DNA of 64,000 nt, taken from the NCBI GenBank assembly GCA_036172665.1, contig CM069873.1, positions 39,298,001 through 39,362,000 of the forward strand, in the 5' to 3' direction. Of this stretch, positions 40,068-51,540 are shown piece by piece. The stretch comes from Prosopocoilus inquinatus (Eukaryota; Arthropoda; Insecta; Coleoptera; Lucanidae). Both the position numbers and the translations under genes were made by a program. Within the stretch, counting starts at the first letter, position 1. The number at the start of each line of letters is the position of its first letter. Below the pieces are notes generated by a model, which made no database searches, was not told where the DNA came from, and saw nothing but the letters and a program-made list of their open reading frames with translations.

Positions 40068-42264
40068 TTATTTCTTAAGTAAATCAAGTAGTTCTTTAAA
40101 AACAGTAATGGCTTCACTCCTTTGCTTCATTGTTTCTTGGTGCCTGCGTTCACGATTTTGCTCAGCAGTTTCCTTAGTTTTGTTTATTGACGTTAGTAAA
40201 TCCTGAGATGATAAATGACTGGATTGCATTTTTTTGGATGATTTAATATTAGATTCATCTACTTCTCTAGCCCTTTTCCCAGTAGAACTTATTGTTGCTA
40301 CTGGCTCTATATTCGGTTTCGAGCCTAAAAGCTCCTGCATAATATCATAGTATGGCCAAGTCTTAGTAGAATTGCCTGACTTGCTATTGTGGTCTTTTAC
40401 AGCCTTGTATGTCCTTTTCAAACTTTGAAATTTTGACATGCACTGTGGGCCAGTAACATTATAACCGGTATCATTTAACTGTTTGCTAATAGCTTGCCAA
40501 ACTTTTTTCTGTGGTACTTTTCCAGAATAAAATTCATTCTCTTTTTTTTGATATTGTTCTATTAAAAACAATATTGCATTATGTGGCCATTTAAAAGCAG
40601 CACTATCTGGCTCTGGCTGAGTTGAATTTTCTGCAGGAGATTCTATTGAACCGCATATGTCAAATGCTGCAGAATCATCTACATCAAACATCTCTGAGAT
40701 GTCTGTATCTAGTGTCATTGATTTATTTATTTCTAGTTTTTCAGATTCTGGTTCAACAGCAATTCTTTGTGCTTCTAATTTATTTTTTGCTTCTTCTAGT
40801 TTTTGCGTAGCAAAAACAATTTCTGCAAATACACAGTAATATTTCAGTTGAAGAAAATACTACACCATTTCCAATTGTAATTCAGAAAAGATCAAATATA
40901 ATTCAGAATTGTTATTTTAATTTCAGAATATGTCACTTGAAACTTAGTGTGAATTCAGATTGCATGTAAAAACGTAAATGGAAAATTGATCCACCAATGA
41001 GAACGTCCGATTACAGCAAATCAGAGGTTCTCATGGGTAGATTAATTTTCCGTTTACATTTTTACATGCAATCTGAATTCACTTTCACATTTATCAAAAC
41101 CAATTTCAGGTTATCACTTGTGATTTACATTTATCAACTTAATTTCAGATCTCGTTATTTGTAATTCAAATTGGAGATACTTATGTATATGAAATTTAAA
41201 ACTAATTTTATGCAAAAATTATTGTATTCACTTTCTATTTTTTTAATTCTTTTTATTTTGTTTTTATTTTTTTTCTGACATTTTAACATTTTTTTCTAAT
41301 TCCAGCCAAGTTGCTAATTATTAAATTACCTAGCCCTCTAGTCGCAATAATGTAATATCTCTTTAACAACTACCCATACGACCTGACAACTTCAAACCCT
41401 GATATTATTATGAATTCCCTGCTGGGAATTCGGGAAAAGTGAATAGAATCATTTTTGCTTAAAATTGGTCATACAATTCATATACGCAGGAGCTCGGATA
41501 CCTCAGCAGCCACCCGGTATAAAATTCTGAAATTAAAGTAAAAATTTCGAACTACAATTTACAATTGATGACTTCTTAATTACAATTAGAAAAGGTGTAG
41601 CAATACATAACTTTTTGATATTTTAATTGCAAATACATACATGCAAGCATATAATAGGTGCTTTCCATTTACCTCTGTCAGCAGCTCTGAACTGCTCTGA
41701 GACACAAAGCCCTCCGTTCCATTTAAAAAAGTGGCCGGAGCATCAAGTCTTAGTGACTTCCTTCCCCTTTCTCCTTGAGGACCAACTTTTGGCTAAGGGC
41801 ATGAAGCTCCGGTAGCAATTTGTTAATCCTTGAGATTATGCTAAGCTCTAACTAGCATGTAAATAAGTTCTTGAATAGTTTAATATTATGCTAATAATTT
41901 GTTTGCGGAAAGTATTTAAATATCGAGTATAATTGATCAAACTGACTTGAAAATCAAATTTGTTTCTTGCACCTAACATTTCGTGTTCCATTTGCGAACT
42001 ATTTGGAGCAGCTCCGAGGAATTCCGAGTTTTGTGCCTCACGATCATTACCTCCCAAATGGAAAGCAACTATTAAATGTAATCAAAACAAACATATTTAC
42101 AAATATTATAATTATTTATATATTTATACTCAAAAGTTAGGTTATTATTTGTAATTTATAAACTACAGTTACTTACCTGTTTCAAAGCGTTTAGCGTCTC
42201 GACGTGTCATCTCAATGGAGTATGTAAACCCAGTTTCCTCGTCTACAACATTATAAAGTTCCAT
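40068..42264 (-). CDS. Harbinger Myb/SANT-like DNA-binding protein, two exons
   Basis: Exon 1 42,264-42,177 (MELYNVVDEETGFTYSIEM, donor ACAG/gtaagt) and exon 2 40,822-40,068 (after tatttgcag). Together 843 nt, 280 residues, phase consistent. The central region, from FKWPHNAILFLIEQYQKKE through VPQKKVWQAISKQLNDTG to the KSGNSTKTWPYYDIM segment, is a trihelix Myb/SANT-like domain. The C terminus is helical (TKETAEQNRERRHQETMKQR). In this superfamily the partner protein binds TIRs and brings the transposase into the nucleus. Additional small exons in the 1.35-kb intron cannot be excluded. Confidence 0.82.
40949..41082. mobile_element. MITE with about 47-bp terminal inverted repeats
   Basis: gtgaattcagattgcatgta at the left is the reverse complement of the right end tacatgcaatctgaattcac, with pairing continuing to about 47 bp. 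It is inside the intron of the Harbinger Myb-like gene. Confidence 0.85.
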
Positions 42265-42514
42265 TTTTTTGTAATTATGGAGGTTAGTTTTTGCAAACAA
42301 GCCAATCTTTCCAGCGTTCGGTTTGCAAACAGCACTGACGCTTTCTCTGCACTACCTGTTTGAAAATAGCGTTGTAAGCGTCCAACTGATGACGTTTTGG
42401 GACAAAAGTATGACGTCATATATTCGCTTACAGCACTACGAAATGCCAAGATGAACGATAAATTACTTGTTCAATAGTACTGCCAACGCGAAAGCGCCCA
42501 AGACGAACGCACCC

Positions 42515-43448
42515 TTAGAGTCGTCCCGCAATCTTCTAAGGCTGCTCGACGGGTCAAGGGGTTTCAGGAAAAGCCCTCTAACTTGTCACAGCTTTTATTG
42601 GATAAAGGCACAACCCCCAAAAATATCTTCTGGCGACGCACATTCCTCAATCGCCTCCGCTCAGCCAATTCCCCGTCCCGCTCGATCGAGCGTTGTTTGC
42701 ATATTGGCGACTCAGCAAAGTGCGCCGCTGTTCCGCAATAGTGGATATCTTATATTTACAGGGTGTTACATATTAACAAAAGTAACCTTCGTGACATCCC
42801 CCCCCCCCGCCAGAAAATATGCTTCCACGTATATTTTATATTCCAAAAAGCCGTCACGAAGATGCTACTTTTCCTAATAAATATTTGAATTATAATCTTA
42901 ATACTCTAACAACGCTACACTTTATCCTCCCTGGATCAACTGCCGATTTTTTCTTCGTTTCATAGTTCTTATGATGTTAACATTCAAGATGTTTGAGTGA
43001 CTCCTTAGTTGCTGGTAGGTTGATGTGTAGTAAGGTGTTAAACTTGGTCTTGAATTCTGAGTTACTGTTCATGTGTGATGCCCTACTTAATTCAGGCATC
43101 GTCCTCTTCTTTGCATTAGTGTCGACTTTCGGTTCACAGTTTTGGAGCCTCCTCTACGTTGTCCTTCCCTTGGATTTTTGTTTCGTATCTATTCATTCCA
43201 TTCCTTTGTTCGTTGGTTGGTCTGCTGATATCCTCGGTCTTTCGGGAGCGTCCATGAAAGAAAATGCAGCATCAGAATTTCACTTTACAATATGCAATAT
43301 ATGTTAGGTTTGCAGGTTGTGCCTGATGGATTACAATATTTGAATAAACTATGCTTCAGCATAAACAAGTTATAATTTCTTAGTGTTAAAACAATTATGT
43401 CCGAATATATACATATTATAATTATAAGACGGAAAAGAACTTTTATAC
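42515..43448. other. Non-coding stretch between Harbinger and the first foldback element
   Basis: GC-richer than average. Has a run of 13 C at about 42,800 and a short inverted pair (cttcgtgac at 42,788, gtcacgaag at 42,853). The long ORF at 42,993-43,307 on + has no recognisable motif. No gene called. Confidence 0.4.
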
Positions 43449-43460
43449 ATTAATCGTATA

Positions 43461-43657
43461 ATTGAAGTTTGTTCTTGTCCGATGAAAATAGTAAGTACAA
43501 AGTTTTTTTAATCTCAAACCGGACAGAAAAATGAAGGGAAACACACAGTTTATTTACTTTTTTTCACTCCTGACGAAGCTATAAATCTATAGCGAAACGT
43601 TGAGTGTGTTTCCCTTCATTTTTCTGTCCGGTTTGAGATTAAAAAAACTTTGTACTT
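43461..43657 (+). mobile_element. Foldback element family 2, copy 1, with hammerhead-like apex
   Basis: 197 bp flanked by a perfect 12-bp direct repeat (attaatcgtata, 43,449-43,460 and 43,658-43,669). After about 30 unique bases at the left, the arms (agtacaaagtttttttaatc and onward, about 54 bp) are inverted repeats, and the apex holds a hammerhead-like core at 43,565-43,606. Duplication length and architecture match the hammerhead family 1 elements although the sequence is unrelated. Confidence 0.8.
43565..43606 (+). ncRNA. Hammerhead-like motif with one extra core base
   Basis: Stem I CACTC (43,565-43,569) pairs with GAGTG (43,602-43,606). Core CTGACGA is at 43,570-43,576, followed by an extra A. 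Stem II is GCTATA/TATAGC with loop AATC. GAAA is at 43,594-43,597, a palindromic ACGT serves as stem III, and U17 as cleavage base. The extra base between A9 and stem II departs from the canonical fold, so activity is uncertain. Confidence 0.5.
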
Positions 43658-43884
43658 ATTAATCGTATAGTACTGGTAATAATAAAAATAACTAGTACCG
43701 ACCCAACGATTGGCCATTTCCTTGCCTAGGTTAAAGAGAAATAAAATTAAGAAGACATCATACATGTTCATTACTAAGTAGTAAAAATTTCTAATACTAA
43801 AGATAACAGTAATTGAAACTTGTAATTTTCGTATTAGCAGCCAACCTAGGGACCTACTTCTGTCGAGGGCCGGATGTCTGCTGA

Positions 43885-44724
43885 TCAGTTCAGACAATCC
43901 AATTCCTCACGAGAAGTCGCCTCCCGTAGGTTCACTGTACATCTCCTTCCGTCCGGCAATACGAACGTCCATTCTTCATATTCTTTTAGGGAGATATTTT
44001 CTTTTACTATTTTGCGCTGTTTACCACTACATTGCCTAAACTTTTTAATTATGTATACGTCTAGGCCTATACAAATTGTTATGGTTAAACCGTATAACGT
44101 TACGGATTCGTAGGTGCCTTTAGTTTTTTGATTGTGTTTGTCTTGCATTTTTCTAATATCATTTACTACAGATTCTTTTATTTGTACTGCATTTAAAATT
44201 ATGTTCTCTGAAAATGCTTCGCACCTGGTCGACAGATACAATTTACCGGTGCCTTTTAGACTTATATATTTTATCATACTGCTTCCATTTGGGTACCTAC
44301 AATTTAAAGTTAATAGCTCTTCGAGTGGTGCTACGAAAATCCAAGAATTTGTTATCTGCGATTCTAAAAAGAAAATTTGATTTATCGTAATTATGTGACG
44401 TTCGCAAACTTTTGGCATTGTTTTTGTAGGTGACATAAATTGAATTTCGCACGCGTTTCTATTTGTCGTTATTAAAGATTTTTCTTTAAGTGATATGAAT
44501 CCCTGATTTTCTATTTGAATTATTTTAATCTTTTCCTCGTTGTTCATTAGGAAAAAATTTGATCTTAATTCGTTAACTGCCAAATAAGTGTAGGAAAGAT
44601 TGATGACAATGAATATGTTTTCATGGAGTCTTACTGGGATAGGTATCAATTTATGGAATGTAAATGATTTAACTTGAACTAATGGTAACTTAATTACTCC
44701 ACAATGAACCGAAAAAGTAATCAA
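43885..44724 (-). CDS. Envelope-like glycoprotein fragment of a retroelement/insect virus (C-terminal part)
   Basis: 279-codon frame without a stop. The body has the cysteine spacing and the SLKGTGKLYLSTRCEAF-type segment seen in envelope proteins of insect errantiviruses and related fusion proteins. A hydrophobic stretch (LYGLTITICIGLDVYIIKK) about 70 residues from the end would be the membrane anchor. A charged tail follows. No N-terminal signal peptide or furin site is convincing, so this is likely the 3' part of an env gene. No flanking gag-pol or LTR is visible. It may be a remnant or a retained sequence. Confidence 0.5.
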   Translation of the reverse strand: MITFSVHCGVIKLPLVQVKSFTFHKLIPIPVRLHENIFIVINLSYTYLAVNELRSNFFLMNNEEKIKIIQIENQGFISLKEKSLITTNRNACEIQFMSPTKTMPKVCERHIITINQIFFLESQITNSWIFVAPLEELLTLNCRYPNGSSMIKYISLKGTGKLYLSTRCEAFSENIILNAVQIKESVVNDIRKMQDKHNQKTKGTYESVTLYGLTITICIGLDVYIIKKFRQCSGKQRKIVKENISLKEYEEWTFVLPDGRRCTVNLREATSREELDCLN

Positions 44725-45087
44725 AAAGCATACGTGATTATATTAGAAGCTTTCCAGGTAAAATATTAAGTTCACTTAAAACCCGAAACTATTTCATGGC
44801 ATAAATCTTTAAACAGTTGACCATATAAACAGAAGTTTCAGTAATTTAGCTGTTAACTTTGAAATTAAAAATTATGGACTGATTGTAATTTTCCATCAAG
44901 TTTCATGGGTAAGCTATTAGGTTCTGGATAATGGGACTTGGAAAATAATTGGATTTAGAGAATTCCATAAGCATTTAGAATAAAAATGAGGTTTAGGACC
45001 CAGTCAAAAACACCGCATTATAAATGTATACTTGGTCTCAATAAAAAGGAAATTGAAACTGTTTTGCAGTTTACATAAAATATTCCA

Positions 45088-45313
45088 AGTCCAAAGTTTT
45101 TTTTAATCTCGAACCGGACAGGATATGACAGGATATGATGGGAACACGCTCAACGTTTCGCTATAGATTTATAGTTTCGTCAGGAGTATAATCCATAGCG
45201 AAACGGTGACCATAGCGAAACGGTGAGCATGTTCCCTTCATATTTCTGTCCGGTTTGAGATAAAAAAAAACTTTGTACTTACAATTTTCATCGGACAAGA
45301 ACAAACTTCAATT
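45088..45313 (-). mobile_element. Foldback element family 2, copy 2
   Basis: 226 bp flanked by a perfect 13-bp direct repeat (ataaaatattcca, 45,075-45,087 and 45,314-45,326). Same termini as the 43.5-kb copy but in opposite orientation. The hammerhead-like core is still readable on minus (CTGACGA, then TATAGC and GAAACGTTGAG) with a mismatch in stem II, and part of the apex is duplicated. Confidence 0.8.
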
Positions 45314-45647
45314 ATAAAATATTCCAGTTTGTAATTTTTGAGAACTAATTTGTTGAAGGTCAAATACTCACTGTAGCGTGTCAAATATGATGGCAGTACC
45401 TGTGTCTTTAGACAGAAATCGAGTGCCTTATGTTCTTTTAATACTAAAACTTCTTATAAATTAATAATTTTGAAAATTTAATTTTGACGCTTACCCAACC
45501 TTACATTTTACTGTCAATTTGACATAATTTAGATAGTCAGGCCTAAAATTTCCTCTAATAGGTATTAGTAGTCTACACATATGTCTTTAACATAAAATTT
45601 TAACACTTCCTTTTGTAGTAGCTGTGAAGTCTTGACTGAGTAAATTA

Positions 45648-45950
45648 AAGTGTGGTTTATACAGTCACTAAAACTAATAACTAAACATTAATAACTATCA
45701 ACTAAGAAATTAAAAGGCCGTACTGAAGCGGTTTATATAACTTCACTAAAAATTAAGAATTCCTTTATTTCAATTCTTAGTGGAAAAGGTGGGATGACCG
45801 TAAATTTAACTGTACTTTCTCTCCAGTTAATATTTCCTCCGCGGAATTTTCACAGCTGCAACGAGCATGCGTAATTTTTTCTTGTATAAACGATAACTTT
45901 TGCATAGTTTTAATTTTAGTTTTAGTTTTAGTGACTGTATAAACCAAGCA
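45648..45950. mobile_element. MITE with TA target, inside the gypsy 3' LTR
   Basis: 303 bp. Inverted ends share ggtttatacagtcactaaaa on one side and its complement on the other. The flanking TA (45,646-45,647 and 45,951-45,952) is a single TA in the uninterrupted 5' LTR. This suggests a Tc1/mariner-related non-autonomous element. Confidence 0.85.
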
Positions 45951-46411
45951 TAATATTTTCTTTTAAAGAATTTATTACTTGTCAAAAACCTTTTTATACA
46001 AAACAAAGAAACTTATTATAATAATAAATGTTTCCCGGCCTGTTATCGCAACGCACACTATTACAAATATATATAATATCTAACACCTCCCTTCTTAATT
46101 ATAAGGATACTAACTACTTAAATAACATTCATTTAACAATTTTTCTTTAACTACATAAATCATTTCCTAGGTCTTAAATTATGTCGTTGTTCAGTAGGGA
46201 TTAGCTTTTCTGTAGGTATTTGTGGTTCACTTTTTATTATTTTACAACTATCAGTGTGAATCTCATCAATGCTTTTACAAGACTTCGAAATGGGAATGCC
46301 ATAGAAGCTGGCAAGGAGTGATAGTGACGAGTTTTAGAAATATGAGAATTATGAATTCTATGAATTTGATCAGAATGTCGTCTCCAACTCTTACCTTCCG
46401 CCATGTTTACA

Positions 46412-47320
46412 TCAAAAAATACTGAGCCTAGTTTTTTTGGATATTTTTCCTTTTTTCCAATTATTTTCCGAATTAGAAAAGTCTTTAACAAGAACTTCAT
46501 CGCCAATTTCTATTTTTTTAGAATTAAAAACTTTTCTACTTGCTTGATCAAAAATTTTACTTTCTACAATTTTGTTTGTGTCAGGTCTAATTAAATCTAA
46601 ACGAGAGCGTAATTCTCTGCCAAACATAAATTTTGCTGGTGTTTCCTCAGTGGTTGCATGCTTAGATCCCCTGTAACCAAACAAATACCTAACCAATACT
46701 ATGTCTAAATTTTCCTTATATTTAAATGAGTTTTTTTTTAAACAAGTTTAATCGTTTTTACGGAGTTTTCTGCTGCACCATTACTCTGAGGATGGTATGG
46801 AGCAATTAATGTATGTTTGATACCGTTTCTTTTCAAAAATATTTCAAATTCTTTAGATGCAAACGGAGGTCCGTTATCAGAAACTATTAACTCTGGTATT
46901 CCGCAACGAGAAAAAAGTGATCGTAGAATTGAAATAGTTTTCTCTGCTGTAGTATTTTTCACTTTAAACACTTCAAGCCATTTAGCGTATGCATCCACAA
47001 TTACTAAATATTTTTGATTAAATATCGGCCCTAAAAAACCTATGTGTAAACGTGACCATGGAGAAGTTGGATGAGGCCAAGGACTAGACATTTAAATAGA
47101 ATTTGATCTAACCGATGTACAAATATTACAATCTCTGACTTTTTCTTATTCTGTTTTTATCTAAGGTAGGCCACCAAAAATATGACCGTGCCATAAATTT
47201 TAGTTTATTCATGCCTAAATGAGATGAATGCAGTTCATCCAAAATTATCTTTCTTAAAGATGAAGGAATAATAACACGATATCCCCACATTAAACAACCA
47301 TGCTGAAGATGTAATTGATC
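46412..47320 (-). pseudogene. Integrase of second gypsy (catalytic Asp lost)
   Basis: Zinc-binding start (ELHSSHLGMNKLKFMARSYF) near 47,230, then the core. The first catalytic Asp is replaced: HIGFLGP where HIDFLGP is expected. The second Asp (IVSDNGPPFAS) and Glu (NGAAENSV) remain. The C-terminal part (46,412-46,696) has FMFGRELRSRLDL and VGDEV-like IEIGDEVLVKDF. Several stops separate the pieces. It could not catalyse integration. Confidence 0.85.
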
Positions 47321-47347
47321 CTGACGAACAAAAAAATGTTTAATTTT

Positions 47348-48366
47348 TTAAATTTCTGCTTTATCGGTCGGCCATTTATTTAAACAGTAATTACATGTTT
47401 TTGACAATTCTTGATCTCGTCGTGTTTCTTTAGCAATTATTTTATAATCTATTGGTACACCTTCAGTAAAATAATAGACATGACCAAAATCTAAGGGTTT
47501 AAAATAGTTTAATTCTAAAGGAAGTCTTGACAAGTCATCTGCGTCTGCATTATTTTTGGAATTAACATATTTTATATCATAATTATAAGCAGATAAAATT
47601 ATTGACCATCATTGCAGTCTATTTGCTGCCATTAAAGGATTACTTTTTTACTGCCGAATATATTAACCAAAGGCTTATAGTCAGTAATTAAAGTAATAAA
47701 TCTTCCAAATAAATATTGATTAAATTTTTTAATACCAAAAATAATAGCAAGAGCCTCTTAGTCAATTTGTGAATATGATTTTTCACTTTTATTTAATGTA
47801 CGAGATGCAAATGCAATAGGTCTAGAATTTCCGTTGGGATACTGATGAGAGATAACGGCTCCTACACCATATTCACTTGCATCACAGGCTAGTTATTGGT
47901 AAATTTGTGTCATAATAAGTTAAAAATTCAGCTGAAGTCAATTGTTTTTTAACTGAATCGAAAGCAGTTTGAGCTTCGTCATTCCATTTCCATTTATTAT
48001 TTTACGTAATAACTTATAAAGTGGATGTAACAAAGTACTCAAATTAGATAAAAATTTAGAATAATAATTAAACAAACCTAAAAATGCTTTGAACTGAGTT
48101 ACATTAGTCGGTGGTTTTGCATTCAAAATTACTTCAACCTTTTCTTTAAATATGTGTAAACCACGTTCGTTAATAATATAACCTAAGTAAGAAATTTCTT
48201 TCTTTAAAAAAGAACATTTATTAATTTCTACATGTAAACCATGTGATTGCAATTTAAATAATACTTCACGTAATTTTTGCAAATGTTCTTTCTCATTAGA
48301 TCCGGTAATTAAAATGTCATCTAAGAAAACAACTACACCTTGCATATTGGTAAAAAGTTGTTCCAT
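47348..48366 (-). pseudogene. Reverse transcriptase 3' part and RNase H of second gypsy
   Basis: The catalytic VVFLDDILITGS is near 48,320, followed by SYLGYIINERGL and AFLGLFNYYSKFL. RNase H and the spacer to integrase follow with several stops; the fragment at 47,348-47,533 (LELNYFKPLDFGHVYYF) belongs there. The RT 5' part lies at about 49,800-50,031, on the other side of a 1.4-kb insert. Confidence 0.85.
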
Positions 48367-49745
48367 TTTTGATGGTTTTACAGGATTTCTCAGTTATACA
48401 GGCTGTCCGTTTTTCGAGCCCAAGCATGAGGATCTCACTTATCTTAAGAGATACGAAGTCGGTTAAATTAGGCCAAAGTTGCGTATTTTCATGCTAATTA
48501 ATAATCTTCAAAGCAATTTAAACTATTTCTTTTCGTCTTGAAGATATTGAGAAAAAACTAAAATTTTTCATTTTCGTTTTTATTTTTTAAGTCAAAAACC
48601 GATAAAGTTAGACATTCATAACTTACACATTATTAAGGCACTTTTTAACGTAAAATCTAAATCTGTCATTACATTTACCCGAGCTGTCAAAATTGCAGAG
48701 ATACGACTGTCAACTTTTTTTTTTCGTATGGGCGCCATATTGGATTTTTACATTTCTAAATAAAGATTTTTTCTTCGATTCAAACAATGTATGACAATTA
48801 TGGTTGATTCGATTTTTTGGCCGAAATTTCAATTTTTTAATTTTTACAAAGAGCGCTGTGGAAACAATGTTGACGCTTACATGGCTCTAGCTCGATCAAT
48901 TGAAAACGCGGAAGAAATTCTAAAAGCTCGAAAGCTACCACGTTAAGTGGTACGAAAAATGAAGACAGTTAGTAGGAAATACAAATTTCCTTCAAATTGT
49001 GATCTGATCCGATGCCGACGAGCCGAATACAAAGTTACCAATGATGAGTAGCTGTTCAAGCAACACAGGGAACATAAAAATCATCATTGTCTGAAAACGA
49101 ATACCTAAATTTGAGAAATGTTCAAATGGAGTTAATCCATTTTTACATACTTATGGTTTTATGTCGGTCTCTGATAGGTATATGAAGGTATTTATGTATT
49201 GAATTAAATTAGCTGTTTTACTTAATAATAATTGATTTTTGGGGAAAACAATTGAACTGTTTTTTCTTTATTTTTGGTGTCATGGGTGACTTGTTAGCTA
49301 CCGCAAAACAAAAAATAATTAGTATTTTTATTATTTATAAAATAATAAATAAAAAACTTTGTATTTCTGAAAATTTCATTAATCAAACAATTTATTTGTG
49401 TCATAGCCAACTACGATTTCCATTTAAAATTAGAAAGTTACAGTCTGTTTTGCAGAATTGATGCAATTTCTCCAAAAGATAATAATGTCAGTGAAATCTA
49501 CGTTAATTTCTGAATAAAATAGTTTTTAAATTTTCAAAATATCTTGACAAACAACTGAGATATTGTAAAAAATAATTTTTCGGAAAAATTCATTTTCTGC
49601 CGATATTTCCCGAACGAATCTAGATAGCTAACTTTTGTTTTCTCCAATGAGTTTTTCTCGAAAAAGTAGCATTGGGTCACGAAAACGCTTTCCTTCTATT
49701 CCTATATATCTGAAAAATCCTGTAAAACCATCAAAAATGGACCAC
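48362..49745. mobile_element. Insert within second gypsy RT, with inverted ends
   Basis: Separates the RT motif upstream (ending ...QVELNED-like near 49,800) from VVFLDDIL. The ends are inverted copies (tccatttttgatggttttac at 48,363 against gtaaaaccatcaaaaatgga at 49,722). The interior of about 1.4 kb is AT-rich and has no recognisable transposase. Exact borders and target duplication are not resolved. Confidence 0.6.
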
Positions 49746-49799
49746 ACTGTACGTAAATAATCCTTTATGAGTATTAATAGTAACAATTTTTTTTTTTTA

Positions 49800-50864
49800 A
49801 TCTTCGTTAAGCTCTACTTGTGCATATGCTTGCGATAAATCGATCTTGCTAAATAATTTACCATTTTGTAAACTTGAAAATAAATCTTCAATACGTGGTA
49901 GAGGATAACAATCAATATGGAATTGCGGGTTTACAGTAATTTTAAAATCGGCGTAGCCCAGTCACTAAATTCTCCTGGTGACAGCATGTTATTTTTGACA
50001 AGTTCATCAATTTTACGTTCTACTTTTTCTTTTAATGAAAAGGTAGTGCCCTAGCTTTACAAAACACGGGTTTAGCGTCTGCACGTAATTGTAGTTTAAC
50101 TCGTTTTCCTTTAAAAGTACCGATTTCTTTAGAAAATACCTCAGGAAAATCTTTAATCATCTGATCAGAAATCGAAACCATGCAACTACTTAAAGAATTA
50201 ATATCCAAATAATTATTCAAATTTACTTTCAATTTCTTTAACCAGTTTCTACCTATTAATGGAGGGCCTCCACCAGATATTACATACAATTCTAATTGAC
50301 TGCCAACATGTTCATGTTGTATATTTACATTAATAAAACCACAAGTATTGATTACCTGTCCAACATACGTTTTTAACTTTAAACAAGATTTATTTTTTTT
50401 TGAAGAAAAATATTTTTCATATGTGTTATAATTAATAATTGAAATTTCTGATCCTGTGTCTATTTCCATTATCATATTTACATTTTCAATAATTAACTCT
50501 AACTTAATTGGTTTTGCTCTATTAACTAAATTAAATATATCGTATTCAGAATCATATTGATAGTATGATTGACAAAAACTTTTAAAATTTTTCTTACTGT
50601 TTTTAGAATTATCAAATGTTGTCCTACAAACAGCTTTAATGTGACCCACCATACCACATTTTACACATTTTGAATTTTTAAAATAGCGATTTTTGATTGG
50701 TGATTACTTTTGCCACAAATTGCTAAGCCTTGCGACAACGTAGACTTAGAAACTACTTTTCCTCGCGGCGTTGTCGTATTCACCTGCTCTTTGGAAGGTG
50801 CCAACGTGCATGAAAATAGTTCTGCTGGAAGTTCGATATTCCAACCAAACTCTGCTGCTTCCAT
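49800..50864 (-). pseudogene. Nucleocapsid, protease and RT 5' part of second gypsy
   Basis: Zinc-knuckle region near 50,650 (CGMVGHIKAVC), protease MEIDTGSEISIINYN near 50,440-50,480 and the protease-RT linker (LIGRNWLKKLKVNL). The RT fragment is at 49,800-49,930 (YPLPRIEDLFSSL, SKIDLSQAYAQVEL). Frames are interrupted. Confidence 0.82.
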
Positions 50865-50935
50865 ATTAACAGAAAATTCGTAGGCCCTCTTAAAAGTAAA
50901 ATCCGCTTCTGTAAATAGCCCTCTGTTTAATTACT

Positions 50936-51355
50936 TCAATCTTCAAACCATAAACTAGCTGGTCTCAGATTTTCTTCTAAATTTGGTCCAAATTCACATG
51001 TTTTGGCCAATTTCTTAAGTAATGCTACATATTCCGCTATTGATTCTGAATTTTCTTGTCTTTGTCGAAATTTATAACGCTCAGCTATAATAGAAGGCTG
51101 AGGTTGTAAATAATTGCGCATTATGCTAACAATTTCCTTATATGGCATTTCTTCAGGTTTTCTTCGATTACACAAGTCTACCATTAATTCATAAGCTTCA
51201 TCTCCGACTACCGTAAGAAGTGTTGGAGTATTCAGTTCATCCTTAATAGTGTTTGTAATAAAGTACTGGTCCAGCCATGCAATATAAGTGGTCCAATTTT
51301 TATTGGATGGTTTAAATTCATTTATCTTCCCGATTGACATGCTTCTAATTAACAC
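50936..51355 (-). pseudogene. Gag of second gypsy
   Basis: 139-codon open piece starting near the primer site (MLIRSMSIGKINEF). YIAWLDQYFITNTI and RYKFRQRQENSESIAEYVALL are typical of Ty3 capsid. It ends at a stop at 50,936; the nucleocapsid follows in another frame. Confidence 0.82.
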
Positions 51356-51540
51356 CTCGTCGCCAATGTGAAGTTTTGACCGAGTCTTGACTGAGTAAAT
51401 TAATATTTTCTTTTAAAGAATTTATTACTTGTCAAAAACCGTTTTATACAAAACAAAAAAGAACTTATTATAATAATAAATGTTTCCCGGCCTGTTATCG
51501 CAAGGCACACTATTATAAATATATATAATATCTAACAGTA

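Larger units (their letters stand above)
38294..42514 (+). mobile_element. PIF/Harbinger DNA transposon, apparently complete
   Basis: 4,221 bp bounded by terminal inverted repeats identical at 30 of the first 35 positions (G(A/G)GTGCGTTCGTCTTGG on each side) and by the 3-bp target TTA at 38,291-38,293 and 42,515-42,517, the target class of PIF/Harbinger. It encodes both proteins expected of the superfamily, a DDE transposase on + and a Myb/SANT-like protein on -, and both reconstruct without stops. A MITE sits in the intron of the second gene. Confidence 0.92.
45623..51537 (-). mobile_element. Second Ty3/gypsy LTR retrotransposon (degraded, nested inserts)
   Basis: Minus-strand element with 5' LTR 51,537-51,367, primer site from 51,365, and 3' LTR 46,085-45,623 (split by a MITE). 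The target duplication GTAGC at 45,618-45,622 and 51,538-51,542 is exact. The coding region is broken by many stops and frameshifts and by a second insert in RT. Older than the gypsy at 26-31 kb. Confidence 0.9.

Noticed and set aside
42993..43307. 104-codon plus-strand ORF
   Set aside because: Hydrophobic frame without motif, start context or splice support.
43457..45319. Composite transposon carrying the envelope-like gene between inverted repeats
   Set aside because: Each inverted copy has its own different 12-13-bp target duplication, so they are two independent insertions.
49252..49461. ORF inside the 1.4-kb insert of the second gypsy
   Set aside because: No similarity to a transposase and AT-biased composition.
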